Of a DNA stretch of 51,467 nt, positions 31,573-42,400 are shown one piece after another (within the stretch, counting starts at the first letter, position 1; every line of letters begins with the position of its first letter). The notes below the pieces were generated by a model. That model worked only from the letters and a program-made list of their open reading frames with translations. It searched no databases and was not told the origin of the DNA. Both the position numbers and the translations under genes were made by a program. The DNA is from Pinguiococcus pyrenoidosus (lineage: Eukaryota > Sar > Pinguiophyceae > Pinguiochrysidales > Pinguiochrysidaceae). The DNA is taken from assembly GCA_019677205.1 (NCBI GenBank), contig JAAMXY010000096.1:1-51467 (forward strand), written 5' to 3'.

Positions 31573-32771
31573 ATGCCAGTGCTTCTCGTGGCGTTGGTGG
31601 GCCTTCCGGCAGCGGGAAAGACGTCTTTGTCCCGACGACTTTGCGAGGCGTTCGACAACAGCGCGACTCTCCACGTCGAAGCGGTGCACTTTGATGACTT
31701 TGAGGCGTCTGCAGTCACCTTCGATCCTCAGGAATGGAAGGACGCCCGAACTGCCGCCCTCAGTGCCGTGACGGAGCGACTGGACGCGCTGAAAGCGGAG
31801 AGCAACAAGTGTAATGTGCTGTTGGTGGACGACAATGGCTATTATCGCAGCATGCGCAAGCAGCTTTTCCACCGCGCGCTGGAGACTGGCGCTGCGTTCG
31901 CTCAGGTGTACCTGCGAATCGACGTCGAGAGCGCTCTGCGGCGAAATGCCGCGAGAGACGCCATCGTGCCGGAGCAGAGCCTGCGACGCATGGCGAGTCT
32001 GCTGGAGCCGCCGCTTCCACAGGTATTGGTTTTGCGTCTTCTGGGGGAAGCTCTGCAGTTCCACAATGGGACTTGGAAGATCAGATGCTCAATTGACGTA
32101 TCGATGACGCAGGCGAGTCTCTCGGAGAAGCACTGTTTGCAGCTGGAGAGTCTCGACATCGACTTGGACAGCGACGCGCTGATGGAGACGGTGCGGCAGT
32201 TTTTCACCTCGGCACTGGCGAATCCTGTGGAGGGCTGGTCGGGGGAGGCAGAGGCCGCGGCAGAGGAAGCGCGCCGAGCGAACGCGGAGAGTCTCTTGCA
32301 CCAGATTGACCTTGCTTCGAAGAAGGTGTTTGGGGACATGATGCGGGCTGCGGCCGAAGCGAGCGACGCAAAGGCGGTGAAAAGAGAGTTCGGGGCGCGG
32401 TCTCGAGATCTGAACGCCCTGCGCAGGGAATTCAAGCAGCAGATTCAGCAGGTATGGGTGGGCGAACCGTTGGTGATTGACAAACGGACGTCTCAGGGCG
32501 AATATCTCTTTGCTTCCTTTCCTCTTCTCGGCACCAGGGTACGCGGGAGCTCTGGGCGCACCTGGATTCTGAGGCGGAGGAGGATGGCTGCACCACCGTC
32601 TCGACGGCTACCAAGAACCTGACGGAGGCCGGTCGCTGTGCTCTTACTGCTGCCTCCGTGAGGGACTTGCTCAGGTACTATCTGGAGCAAGGCCCGCGGC
32701 TCGACTTGTCCGATGAGGCCAAGCGCGTCCTGGAGGCCGTCCTGATCAGGCGCCTCGAGTCCTACAACTGA
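31573..32771 (+). CDS. PSTK: O-phosphoseryl-tRNA(Sec) kinase
   Basis: Exons 31573-32022, 32113-32451 and 32538-32771, about 340 aa (animal PSTK is about 350). The first intron (90 nt) is a stop-free multiple of three, so a 370-aa read-through form is also open. The P-loop is GLPAAGKTS (residues 9-17). The PSTK signature LLVDDNGYYRSMRKQLFHRA is followed by the lid region ALRRNAARDAIVPEQSLRRM and LEPPLPQ. The C-terminal part is helical. PSTK phosphorylates seryl-tRNA(Sec), giving the substrate that SepSecS turns into selenocysteyl-tRNA. Kti12, a relative, lacks the DDN-YY-SMR signature in this form. The gene implies that the organism makes selenoproteins. Confidence 0.9.
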
Positions 32772-33061
32772 TGCGGTTTCTTTGTCGAACTGACGCGACG
32801 TCTAAGAGTGCACTTGGATGGTCCGAAGATCAACCAGGCGATGGGGAGGACCGATACGGCCTCCTCGTTTGGGCGAGGTCGTTTTCACCGCAATCCTCTG
32901 CAAGGGCAGATCCTTGCCGTGTCCTTGTGCCTCGCGCTGCATGCCGAAAGGGCTTGCTGCGTGGCCAGGCACTGACCTGCTGTCAATGCAGCGGGATTGG
33001 TCACGTAGCAGGGTATCTCCCTTCCGATTTGGTGCCCGCATCCCTGGTTGAGAAGCGCTCC

Positions 33062-35040
33062 TTAGAATCTGGGCGCGTTGTGACGCAAAGGCTGGTGAAG
33101 AAAGGGACGTACCGCTTCGCATGGGAATTTCGTCTTCAACGCTCTACACGAGTTCAGGCCGGGGAGAGACGATGCGTCGCAGGTGGAAGACTGCGCCCGG
33201 CACACCTCGTCGCAGGATTGACCGCTCTGCCCAGCAACAATGGCAACGGAAGAAGGGATGCTGCGCTGCTCGTCGGGCTCGAGGTAGGGACAGCGCCAGC
33301 GATTCGCGACTATGATGATAAGATCAGGGAAGCGCGTCACGATGACTCCATGCGTCTCGCCGCGGGGCTCCTCGGGCCACAGCCCAAACGGCGTCGCAAT
33401 CTTCTGCCAAGAGACGCCTTCCTCTTCGGCCCATAGAATCAGAAGAGTCCTCGACGACCCACCGCGTCCTCCACGGAGCCCAGGCTTCAGGATCGACTGC
33501 GCTTCTCCGCGCGAGACACGCTCGGCTTGCCGAATCATCTCTTCTAAGCCCTTCTCGTATGTCGCTTGATAAACTCTATCTACGGCAAAGCTGCTCGCTT
33601 GCGGCTCCCGTTTAAATGCGAAGCTGTCGAAGAGCTTCTGCTGCGTGGGGGTCACGTTGCTCTTCTTGTCCGAGACCTTGTGTTTCGTCCGCGGCACCTC
33701 GGGATAAAGCCATTCCAGGCCGCCGTTGTTCTCATCCTGGCGCCACCAGTGGTCGAACCCAGTGCTGGCAGCGACTGGCCATGTCCCTCGCAGCCGGTCC
33801 ATCCAGCGTTCTCGCTTTATCATCCACCCCAGCCCGGGAAAGTAGTTGGTACGCTGGATTCGCCCGACGTCCAGGAGCTTCGAGTCCTTCTGGATGCCGT
33901 TGTCGTTCCATGCGCTCGCACCCCAAAGGGACTTGTCTGCGTCCAGGAGAGGGGCCACCCCGAGAAACATCTCCAGAAGATCAGGCGAAAGCTCCAGGTC
34001 GTCCTCAATCATCACTGCTGAGCTGTGACGGCCGGCCGGTGCCTCGAAGACGTTCTCCAAGGCGAACCTGAAGTGCATCGCTATGTTGTACAGCGCTGTC
34101 TTCTGGAAGGGCACCCCAGGGTCCGGAGCCGGAGTTCGCCTCAGCACCTTGATGCCTTTCTCGACAACGTGCGATGCCTCAACTCGCTTGATCGCCGCTT
34201 CCATCGTCCCGAATGAGGTCGGGTCATCAAGCGATACATACAGTTGGAATCGCTTGGCCGCGGGCATGGCAAGCACGCTGGTCAGCGACTGCTCCAGAAA
34301 GTTTGCCCGGTTGTGCGCCAGGACGACAATGCATGGGTTGTTCAAAGCAGCATCGGTGAGCTCCACTCCGGCAGCTTCTGCTCCGCCACTTCTGAGAGAC
34401 GCTGAGTGGACGTCCGTAGCATCGCGGCTTTGTCCGCCTTTCCCATCTTTCACTATAGGCGCTTGTACACCTACATTCCTCGTCGTTCTCAACTGGTCCT
34501 GCGCCTCCGTAGTATTCCGTGTCGTTCTCAACTGGTCCTGTGCCTCCGTAGTGTCCAAAGCCGCTGGCGTCCCCGAGGACTTTGTATCAACGCCTTGACT
34601 GCCGCTCTCCACGGGCCGAGCTTCTTCCTTCTCGGAATCCGTGGCCGATTCGTTGCTGTGCTCTTCAGCTTTGACGTCAGAGCTGCCACGGGCCGTCAAT
34701 GGACCCTTTTCCTCATCTTTGCCGCCAGGGAAGCCTTCCCGTCCACTGGAAATCTCCGCATTATCCGCTTCGGCGTCGATAGTCGCTGGTGAAACGGTCT
34801 TTCCGAGCGACTTATCGCCCATCATCTACGGGCCAACAAAGAATTAGAATGTTAGATTCGTCTGCACTTCCTTTGTAAAGAAAAATGAAGAAGAAAATGC
34901 ACCTCTCTGGGCGCCAAAGGGGTGAGAAGCACTCGACTCTGTCCGTAGACATAGAGGCAGACAAGGAAGAACGACAGGAGACTCAGCCGCAGCCACAGCG
35001 ACTGCCGCCGCCGCGGTGGATTGGAGCGAGCGCCTCTCAT
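33062..35040 (-). CDS. MGAT1: GnT-I-type beta-1,2-N-acetylglucosaminyltransferase (GT13)
   Basis: Two exons, 35040-34903 and 34825-33062, phase 0, 77-nt intron; 633 aa. Exon 1 is a type II membrane anchor: basic start, then SLWLRLSLLSFFLVCLYVYG. A low-complexity acidic stem of about 140 residues follows. The catalytic domain begins near CIVVLAHNRANFLEQSL and has LYVSLDD, the metal/nucleotide-binding VMIEDDLELSPDLLEMF, SLWGASAWNDNG and the NYFPGLGWM element, then FDHWWR, all diagnostic of GT13. GnT-I adds GlcNAc to Man5 in the Golgi and opens the path to complex N-glycans. Beyond the catalytic domain the C-terminus carries a cysteine-rich module starting GQSCDEVCRAQSSTC, similar to the one seen at the end of MGAT5-type enzymes. 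Confidence 0.92.
34482..34559 (-). repeat. 39-bp tandem duplication in the GnT-I stem
   Basis: Two adjacent, nearly identical 39-bp copies encode TTEAQDQLRTTRN twice in the stem region. The frame is kept. Confidence 0.9.
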
Positions 35041-35373
35041 ACCGATAAGCCAAGTGCTAGGTGAGGCATCCTTAAGGCGCGCGTTGAGACGCCTCGTTGG
35101 AAGTTGTGGCTTGTCTTGCCAGCCGCATATATGCGATGCTTATCCTCATGATCATATGATTCATCTTATATTTCCTATTGAACATCAAATTATAGATAGT
35201 ATACCACGCGACAAAATTCTGCGCCGATTCAGCCAATCATGACTGGAGTATTGTTTCTAATACATTATTAACATATATCATAATGTAATAAGCAAAGAAA
35301 CGATTCCCCGCCTTCGGCCATTTCAAACGAGGCCACTGAAAGCGTCGCGTACTCAGCGCCACTTCGCTTCAAA
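35041..35373. promoter_or_regulatory. Divergent intergenic region, GnT-I / CCDC112
   Basis: 333 bp, strongly AT-rich from 35130 to 35300, in contrast to the coding flanks. No gene is visible. It probably holds both promoters. Confidence 0.5.
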
Positions 35374-38002
35374 ATGTCGAGATCTCGCGCCAACGGCAGC
35401 GCCCAGGTACCAATCTTCGTATTGCCCCTCTGTGCACGCGTTATCCGCCGCGATTCACGCGCTTCTCTCCATCTTCCAGGCGAAGGACTGGCTCCAAGAG
35501 GATCGGCGGCTCCAGAAGCGCGCGGAAGGTGAGGCTGTTCTCGATCCTTTTCCCCGCAAAAGCGTTTCCCAAGAGTGACATTTCTGGACTACAGCGCAAG
35601 GGAGACTCGTACAGGATTTTTACCGCCAGTCCCAGGCCAGAACTGAAGGCGTCGACGAGGTCTACAGTCTTTGGAGTGAGTTGACAGGGCGTCACCATGG
35701 CCACCAAAGAGAGGTGCTTCATGCGAAAGTGTCCAGATGCTTGTTTGAGACAGCAGCTAAGTAATTGCTCAGATCGGAGGACAACTTGATGCGCTGCGGA
35801 CGTCCTTCGGCACCCTAAAAGCGACCTTGGAGAGAGCACTGGGCGTGGCGGGGAGCGAAGAGAACCCCCACGCGTTGGATTTGGATGAGAAAGGCATTCA
35901 GGAGCTACTCGAACGGCTAGAGGCGCGAATCAGAGGTATGAGCGTCGCAGACACGCTGGCGAACGGCCAAAGGCGAAACGCGAAACGTGAGAAGAGCAGC
36001 ATACAGAAAGCCTCACATCTCGCGGAATTGCTGTCAGAGTTCAAAAGCCATATGCGCGCGGAGTATGCCGATCTTATGGAGCAGGAGGGCATCCTCAGCC
36101 GCGAGATCGTCGCCTTCCAGCAGCGGTTCGTGGAAGTCCTTCGCCAATCTGGAGTAGATCACCGACACTCAACGCTATCTCACAGGTCGGCGACGTGGGA
36201 GAAGGAAAGCCCGGAGGAGCTGGCTGCGAGGATGCGCCGCGAGAGGCGCGATGTCGCAGAAGCCAAGGCACCTGATGCAGGTCCACAAGAAACAGGAATT
36301 GAGGGCAAGAAGGATGCTGAAAGCGCAGACGGCGTCAGCAGCGCCGCCCCGGCAAAGACCCGCCGCCAAGTGGCTGACATTGACCACCAGATCGAACGCC
36401 TCGGAGGCGCGTACGGCGGGTGGCACGCAAGAGAGCATGAAGCGTTCCTGCGACTCTGGACAAAGATCTTCGGGCTCCCTCATACGGGTAGGGCCTGTTT
36501 CTAGACGTGCTCTCGAGCTGGCCAGCAACTAACGACGAAGCACAGGCGCCGATCTTCGCCGGGACAAAGGTCGGAAGCGCCTGCGTGCGCTCACTGATGC
36601 CGCAGCAACCGTGCTCTTCGAGCGCAGCCGCGAGGAAGTGCGGGACTATGCGGAGTGGTACGTCGAGTTCTTGTCCCTGCAGCAGCGCAAGAAGGATGCC
36701 ATCGCGAAGTGGAGGGAGGACACCAGAAAGGCTCAGGTAGTGTCTTTCACGATATCCAACCACTTCCTGCGAGGGGCCTCCAACCCATCACCCCCTCCGC
36801 AGGAGGAAGCAAAGCGGAAGGAAGAGGAGCACTACGTCAACTTGCATCCGACACCGACGCCTGAAGCACTTCGCCGTCAGCAGCAGGAAGCTGAAGCGAA
36901 GAAGCGAAAGGTGCACCAAGTGGTTTTGTCACGCGGGACCGCCTCCGCGCTTGGACTAAATTCGCATGGAACCTTCGTTTCGCATGTTCGCCAGCTGAAG
37001 AAGTGGCACGAAGCGAAGCTGAAGAAGGAAGAGGAGGGCAAGAAAGCCAGGGAAGAGAACGAGCGAAGAAAACGAATGGAGGAATTGAGGAGACGAAAGG
37101 TAGTTCCTTTTCCTGAACCCTGGAGCTGGGCGCAACGGAAAGGGTGTCCATTCACCTCCATCCTGTCTTGATCGCCTTGTTGCAGAATTTTCAGGCAAAG
37201 AAGGAGAAGCTGGCTGCGCATCAGCTCATGAAGGAGCGTGAACGAGAGGCGGAGGAGAGGCGCCGCGTCCTCATGGCGAGGTAGGAAAAATAGAAACCCG
37301 TGCCGTCGCAAACTGTGCTCATCGACGCGGCATCTCTGTTTCTCGCTCAGGATGAACCCCACCGAACGACGCGTAGACCTCAGCGAGCGGGTGAGAAGTG
37401 ATCTGGACAAGGCGAGGGCGAAAGGACGGGACGCGCAGGTATGGGCCGACTTCTTTTTTCTGTTTTTTTTTTGTCTTTTTTTGGGGGGCGGGAGGGGAGG
37501 GGGAAGCTCTCAGGAATGGGGGCAGTGCTCTGACGACGTCCTGTGCGCAGTTGAAAGCTTCGGGGCAGACCACGCCGAGTCGAGAGGTCCTGCAGAAGCG
37601 GGTGCTCGACGACCTCACGCGCCGCGCCTTGAATGGTGACGAGTCAACCACAAGTGAGGATTGCGTGGCGAAGCACGCGTCCGCGCCGCAAGTGAGGATG
37701 GCGTGGCTGGGGGTGACCCGCGATGCAAGTCGCGCAACTGGGGGCACCCACGCTTGGCAACGCCGAGAGTACAGTGAAGCAGAATTGGATAGGTAAGACG
37801 GTGGCACCTTGCGCTTCCTTCTCCTCGAGCGGCTTCGCTTTTGCCGCAACTTCAAGGGAAGTTCTAATGCAAGCTGCTGTTTCGCAGGCGCGAAGAGCAC
37901 CGGGAGCGAGCGGGGGCACACGACAGGATGATACCGCTCGGCGCCCGGGATCGGATCTTTGTAGGCCGCGCCGTTCCGTCGTGGAGGCAGGGCATCTCAT
38001 AG
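35374..38002 (+). CDS. CCDC112: CCDC112-like coiled-coil protein
   Basis: Eleven exons by eye: 35374-35406, 35480-35528, 35595-35713, 35773-36487, 36546-36736, 36803-36910, 36995-37099, 37186-37280, 37351-37438, 37551-37792 and 37888-38002; about 619 aa. The frame closes at every junction; exon 3 borders and the interior of exon 10 are the least sure. The recognisable core is VADIDHQIERLGGAYGGWHA, followed by HEAFLRLWTKIFG, then EEVRDYAEWYVEFLSLQQRK with KKDAIAKWRE, as in CCDC112/CCDC148 proteins. Long Lys/Glu/Arg coiled coils follow. The last exon ends AVPSWRQGIS, like the family's C-terminus. Vertebrate CCDC112 is a centriolar-satellite protein involved in ciliogenesis, so a basal-body role is likely here. 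It is the most intron-rich gene of the window. Confidence 0.8.
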
Positions 38003-38118
38003 AGACTACCGGAAAGCGTGGACAAAATTGTTCTCCTTATAGATTCGACACGTACAGCCGTCGCAAGGAGGGTAGCCTCGACATAATAGAGTTTCTAACA
38101 CCCATGGAATGGTCCTCC

Positions 38119-39492
38119 CTATATCTGTGTCACTAGCCTTTGGCATGTGTGGTAAATGGCGACAAAATTGCTGGCGTTGTTCCCGTTGAGCTGCGTGACG
38201 CTTTTCTGGAAGCTGGCGAACTGCGCGTCGCCCAGCATCTGCCGCAGCTCGGCGACGAGCTCGTCTTTGCGCTTCTTGAACAGGAGCGCGCTGGAGGTGT
38301 CGAGGTTCAGCAGGTGCTTGGAGCCCTTGACGGCGCGCCGCTCGAAGAAGATGATGAAGCAGAGGACGCCCATGTTGCCGAGCTTGTGGTAGATCATGGG
38401 GTACGTCTCGGAGTCGCGCACGTTCTTGCTGGTGTCGTGGGCGCGGTAGCGGTACCTCCACTCCTCGCAGCGCGTCGGCGCTGGGCACGCGGTCACGAAG
38501 CGCCGGAGGTCCTCCGGTGGGTGGAACAGCGTCACGACCTTCAGGTTGCGCACGAGATCCAGCGCGACGGACTGGCGCTTCTCGACCATCTCCGCGGGCA
38601 GCTCGTCCTCGAACGCGCCATCCCGCGGGGGCTGGTAGTCCAGCAGCGGCGACAGCGGTGTCTGCTTGAGGTCGATGTCCGGCGGCGGCGCGTTCAGGAT
38701 GCCCTCGAGCTCCTGGTCTTCCGGGTGGAACGACGGCTCCACAAGCGGCTCCATGTCCGGGGTCAGGTGCGGCAGGACGTCGCTGTCGCTCGAGGTGAAG
38801 AGGCTCGCGGTGCTCTCGCCCTCGCTCAGGCGCGCGTCGGGGTTGTACCCGGAGAACGATGACGTAGTAGACGCCATGTCCTTGATGGGCGACATCGACC
38901 GCGCCGCGACGGGGGCGCCGTACTCCTGGCAGACATGACCGGTCGTGCTGCAGTTGCTGAAGGTCGGGGGGGGCGGGTGGTGCGTCACCGGCGGCGCCGC
39001 CGGCGGCGGCGCGGACCGCCAGGTGTCGCAATGGATCGGTGCCGACGAAACGTTCTGGAACGACACGTTGCTGGCCGGGTTGAAGTGGCTCGCGGGCGAC
39101 CCCGGCGCATTTGGTCCTGACGCCACGTACACGATGTAGGTGCCTGGCGCCGAGAAGAACGGCAGGTTCATGGGGGGCTGCGTCTGACACGGCGGCCGGG
39201 CATGTCCATTTCCGAAGTGCCCGGCGCGGCCCGGCGCCCCGGCGGGGCCGCCCACGGGGCGCCCGGAGGCGGCAACGCCGCATCGCCCGTCACACTGGCA
39301 GTGGCAGGGCTGGGCGGCGGGTTGGTGGTGGACGTTGAAGTAGTGGGGGGCGCGGGAGTGCTGGCTCGGCGGCTTCGGAGGGTGATTCCTCGGCGCCGTG
39401 CGCTCGCGCGCGCCCCGGGCGCCCGGGTAGGCGGCGTCATGGAAGTACTCTCCGTCGGCAGAAAGGTCGTCGACCCTTCGATTGTAAGACAT
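38119..39492 (-). CDS. Unrecognised protein, Pro-rich N-terminus and globular C-terminus
   Basis: Single exon, 457 aa, ATG at 39492. I do not recognise it. The first 200 residues are Pro/Ala/His-rich and disordered, with a cysteine cluster (PCHCQCDGRC) and further isolated cysteines. A Ser/Asp-rich middle follows (SEGESTASLFTSSDSDV). The last 160 residues look folded: DLVRNLKVVTLFHPPEDLRR, then EEWRYRYRAHD, MIYHKLGNMGVLCFIIFFER and a helical end containing KKRKDELVAELRQMLG. There is no signal peptide or membrane span. Intact reading over 457 codons, with a change from low complexity to ordinary composition, supports a real gene. It converges on the CCDC112-like gene with 116 bp between stops. 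Confidence 0.7.
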   Translation of the reverse strand: MSYNRRVDDLSADGEYFHDAAYPGARGARERTAPRNHPPKPPSQHSRAPHYFNVHHQPAAQPCHCQCDGRCGVAASGRPVGGPAGAPGRAGHFGNGHARPPCQTQPPMNLPFFSAPGTYIVYVASGPNAPGSPASHFNPASNVSFQNVSSAPIHCDTWRSAPPPAAPPVTHHPPPPTFSNCSTTGHVCQEYGAPVAARSMSPIKDMASTTSSFSGYNPDARLSEGESTASLFTSSDSDVLPHLTPDMEPLVEPSFHPEDQELEGILNAPPPDIDLKQTPLSPLLDYQPPRDGAFEDELPAEMVEKRQSVALDLVRNLKVVTLFHPPEDLRRFVTACPAPTRCEEWRYRYRAHDTSKNVRDSETYPMIYHKLGNMGVLCFIIFFERRAVKGSKHLLNLDTSSALLFKKRKDELVAELRQMLGDAQFASFQKSVTQLNGNNASNFVAIYHTCQRLVTQI

Positions 39493-41334
39493 GATGAAAA
39501 AGGTCGCTTGGAAGCGCCGCGCCGCCGCCGAAGTCCTGGCTCGGGAAAGGCGGACGTCATGGGTCGTCGCCCGGCTGCAGAACTTGACACTACAGGCGCT
39601 CTTGAGCCTTGAACCTGCGTTGGCTTGTGGCTTTTCGGATCGCAGCGCTGTTGCGATCCCTCCTTATTCGGCTAAATCGGGAATGTCTTCGCGCCCGAAG
39701 CCCGCCAATGGGGATACTTGTCAAGGAGAAGGGGTAGCGTTGATTGGCCGATTCATGCCGCACCCCAAGCGGCGCTGTACACGGCTCGGCGACGCCTCGC
39801 CGAGACGCGCACGTGAGGAAGGAATGGCCGCAGCTGCTCCGATCCGCGAAAATCGTCGGGATCTGGCTCCCTCTGGGCCTTTCCGCTGGCGGGCGGCCGC
39901 TCCTCTGCTACAGGCGGTGGAGGCCTCGCAGCTCTTGAACTACGTCAGTAGGGGCGCTAGGCTGCAGAATCCGCCTCCAAGCAAAAGATTGCGGGCCGTG
40001 GGTTGATGGGCTATTCAACTTCGATCTTTGCCCTTTCGTGCGTCAGCAGGGGCGCGCCCTAAACAATGACTGCTTTACGCCGCGCGGCCGCTTGAACCTT
40101 TCACGGCCCGAACGCTCGCGGCGCGGCAGGCGCGTCCCAGAGTCTCCAGCTGCTCCAGCCGAAGGTAGGGGCCTCCTTGGCTCGGACACCCAAGCAGATC
40201 GCTCCACCGCATCGCTCGCGCCCGGGGCCTCAGGGCGGTTCGTCCACCTTGTGGCCCTCGCGGAATCTCGGAATCGCCTCTGCGCGCCCACCAGGCCACG
40301 CGCACGGCGGCGCTCCGCCGCAGCACTGCGTGAAAGAGAAGCGCGCGGAATCGGTCCTGGGTGCACCCCAGGGGACCTGGACAGCGCTCGGAATTTGGCG
40401 AAGTCCGACACGGCCAACCACCGCGCGGTCGCCAAGGACAACGAGCCTTCGGTCCCACCGGAGAAGCGCCGGGACTGCCGAAGTTGAAGTCCGCCTGGAG
40501 AGCGAATTGGCGCCTTTTCCACGCTCTCCCCGCCGGCCCCGGCCTTTCCGCGGGGGAAGAAGTCGACGTTGGCGAGCTGCGGAAGTGCTCCTTGGTAAAA
40601 CTTGCCCAGATCCTTGGCGATATGGACGGCGTCCCTCCCAACTCACCAACTTCATCATCACGCTGCGGCTGCATTCCACCGCATCAAGGTTGAAGCGCGC
40701 GCAGAGCGCCGCTTGGACGTCCACGAAAAGGACTGCGCTGGCCACGCCAGCCTCCAGAAGGGCCTCCACGGCAGAAAAAGGGACCTCAGGACCTCAACGA
40801 CGCCGAGGCCTTGGCTTCGAAGGCTTTGGCATCGCAGCCCCAGTGGCATTTGGCGCCTGGCCACTGCCCACTGACGCCGGACGCGTGTCGACTTCGCATC
40901 AGGGGCTGTCGGGCTACAGTCTGGAGCGCATGGGATGGGAAATCTCGACTGGAAAGTTGACCCCGGCGGCGCTTAAGTGCGGCGTTCGCCGCTCTGCAAC
41001 TTGCTCGAGTGATGAGAACAAGACGGCTCCGTCGACCAGACTGGAGAGGGCCGTTTCATTTCTCTTCTTTTTTTGGCCTGTCCGAACGCATTCTACTGCC
41101 GCGATGTGAAGCGACTGAAATGAACCTGTCCGGTTGAAGATGGTGGGAGTTGTCACTCCCTGTGGTGGGGAGGCGTGGCTCCTCTCCGAGATCTCGAGGC
41201 TTTGGGGGGCTCGAGGCGCGCCGTGTGGAGACCAGAGAGCAAGGCTTGGTTGAGAGTCGAGCACGAGATGACAGGAGGGTCCTGATCTCGTGCTTGGCAC
41301 CAGAACTCTGGAGACCTTCCAAGCCTGTCGAATG

Positions 41335-41399
41335 TGCGTGCGTGCGTGCGTGCGTGCACCGGGGGGTGGGCTAACTGGCTGGCTGGCTGGCAGGCAGGC
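41335..41399. repeat. (TGCG)n followed by (CTGG)n/(CAGG)n microsatellites
   Basis: TGCG units run at 41335-41357, then after a G-run CTGG repeats at 41375-41390 and CAGG at 41391-41399. Confidence 0.95.
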
Positions 41400-42370
41400 T
41401 GCTAAGCTGAGAGACAAGTCTCTGCCACGATGAGGAGGCAGCGCTTCTTTCGGATGGTCAAGCATCTTTGCAACGGACTCGCGTGCAAATCTCGTGGAGG
41501 AGGAGGAAGAAGAAGAGAGCCTTGGCAACGACCTTGCGGGGATACGATGCGAAGTGCAGGTCCGAGAGCTTCTCGGGCTACACAAGGCGACGCTGACGAG
41601 GTGATGCACCACGCAAGATGCCGGCCAAGCTCTCAAGGATGGAGAAGCATGATGGGAGACTCCGTGTAGAAGAAGGAAACGCTCTCTTGGCTTTGTGAAA
41701 GAGGCACACACGCCGCAGTGCTGGACGCTGTAGCCAGCTCTCCAAGCTCCAAGATCCAAGCCGGTCATCCGCATTGTGTATTGCGGTCGAGCTGCTCCCT
41801 CGGCCTGCTTTTGCGTCTCGATCCTTGGTCGCCAGGACGCGTCCACACTCGAGTGTGAGAGGAAGAAGGTTACAGTCTAGCGAAGAAGCTGCGCTCCAGA
41901 CCGCGATGCCGCACTTTCCGCGACGTCCAAGGTCGACCAAGCAAGCTGCAGGAAGTACAAGAGGCTCCGCGTCTGCTCTGCTCGTCTCAACGCCAAAGTC
42001 GATTCCATTCAGGGAGCCTTGTCTTTTTTGGGACGCCACTGTTGAACGGCCGCACTTTCCGCGCTTTCTTGAACGAGGCGGTAAAGCTCGCGCTCGCGTG
42101 GCTGCCGATGGCAAAGCCGCTTCTCCACGTCACCCACTAGCAGACCAAAGGCCTCGGTGGACGAGTGTGCACGTACGCCCACCCAACCCTCAGCACCTCA
42201 ACGTTTGTGTGCACGGTCGCCGCCTCCCACGGCTTTCCAGGAGGCAGCCGACGGCACACCGGCTTTCGCGGTGTGCCTACATCGGGAAGCTGCGGTCTTC
42301 AAGTACGGAGACTCGACGGGGGCATCTACCACAGTTTCAAACGGGCAGAAAGCGCGGCAAAACAGGCATT

Positions 42371-42400
42371 TTCGGTTCGCTTCGGTTCGCTTCGGTTCGC
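42371..42400. repeat. 10-bp tandem repeat, three perfect copies
   Basis: The unit ttcggttcgc occurs three times in a row, followed by degenerate ttcgcttc-type copies to about 42430. Confidence 0.95.

Noticed and set aside
38006-39283. 425-codon minus-strand frame beside the unrecognised protein
   Set aside because: It is a different frame of the same strand, Arg/Ala/Gly/Pro-rich throughout; the 457-aa frame has a better start and ordinary folded-like composition.
40640-40769. Minus-strand VASAVLFVDVQAA, like motif A of reverse transcriptases
   Set aside because: Only about a dozen residues match and no YxDD, other RT motifs or flanking element could be found, so I do not call a retroelement.
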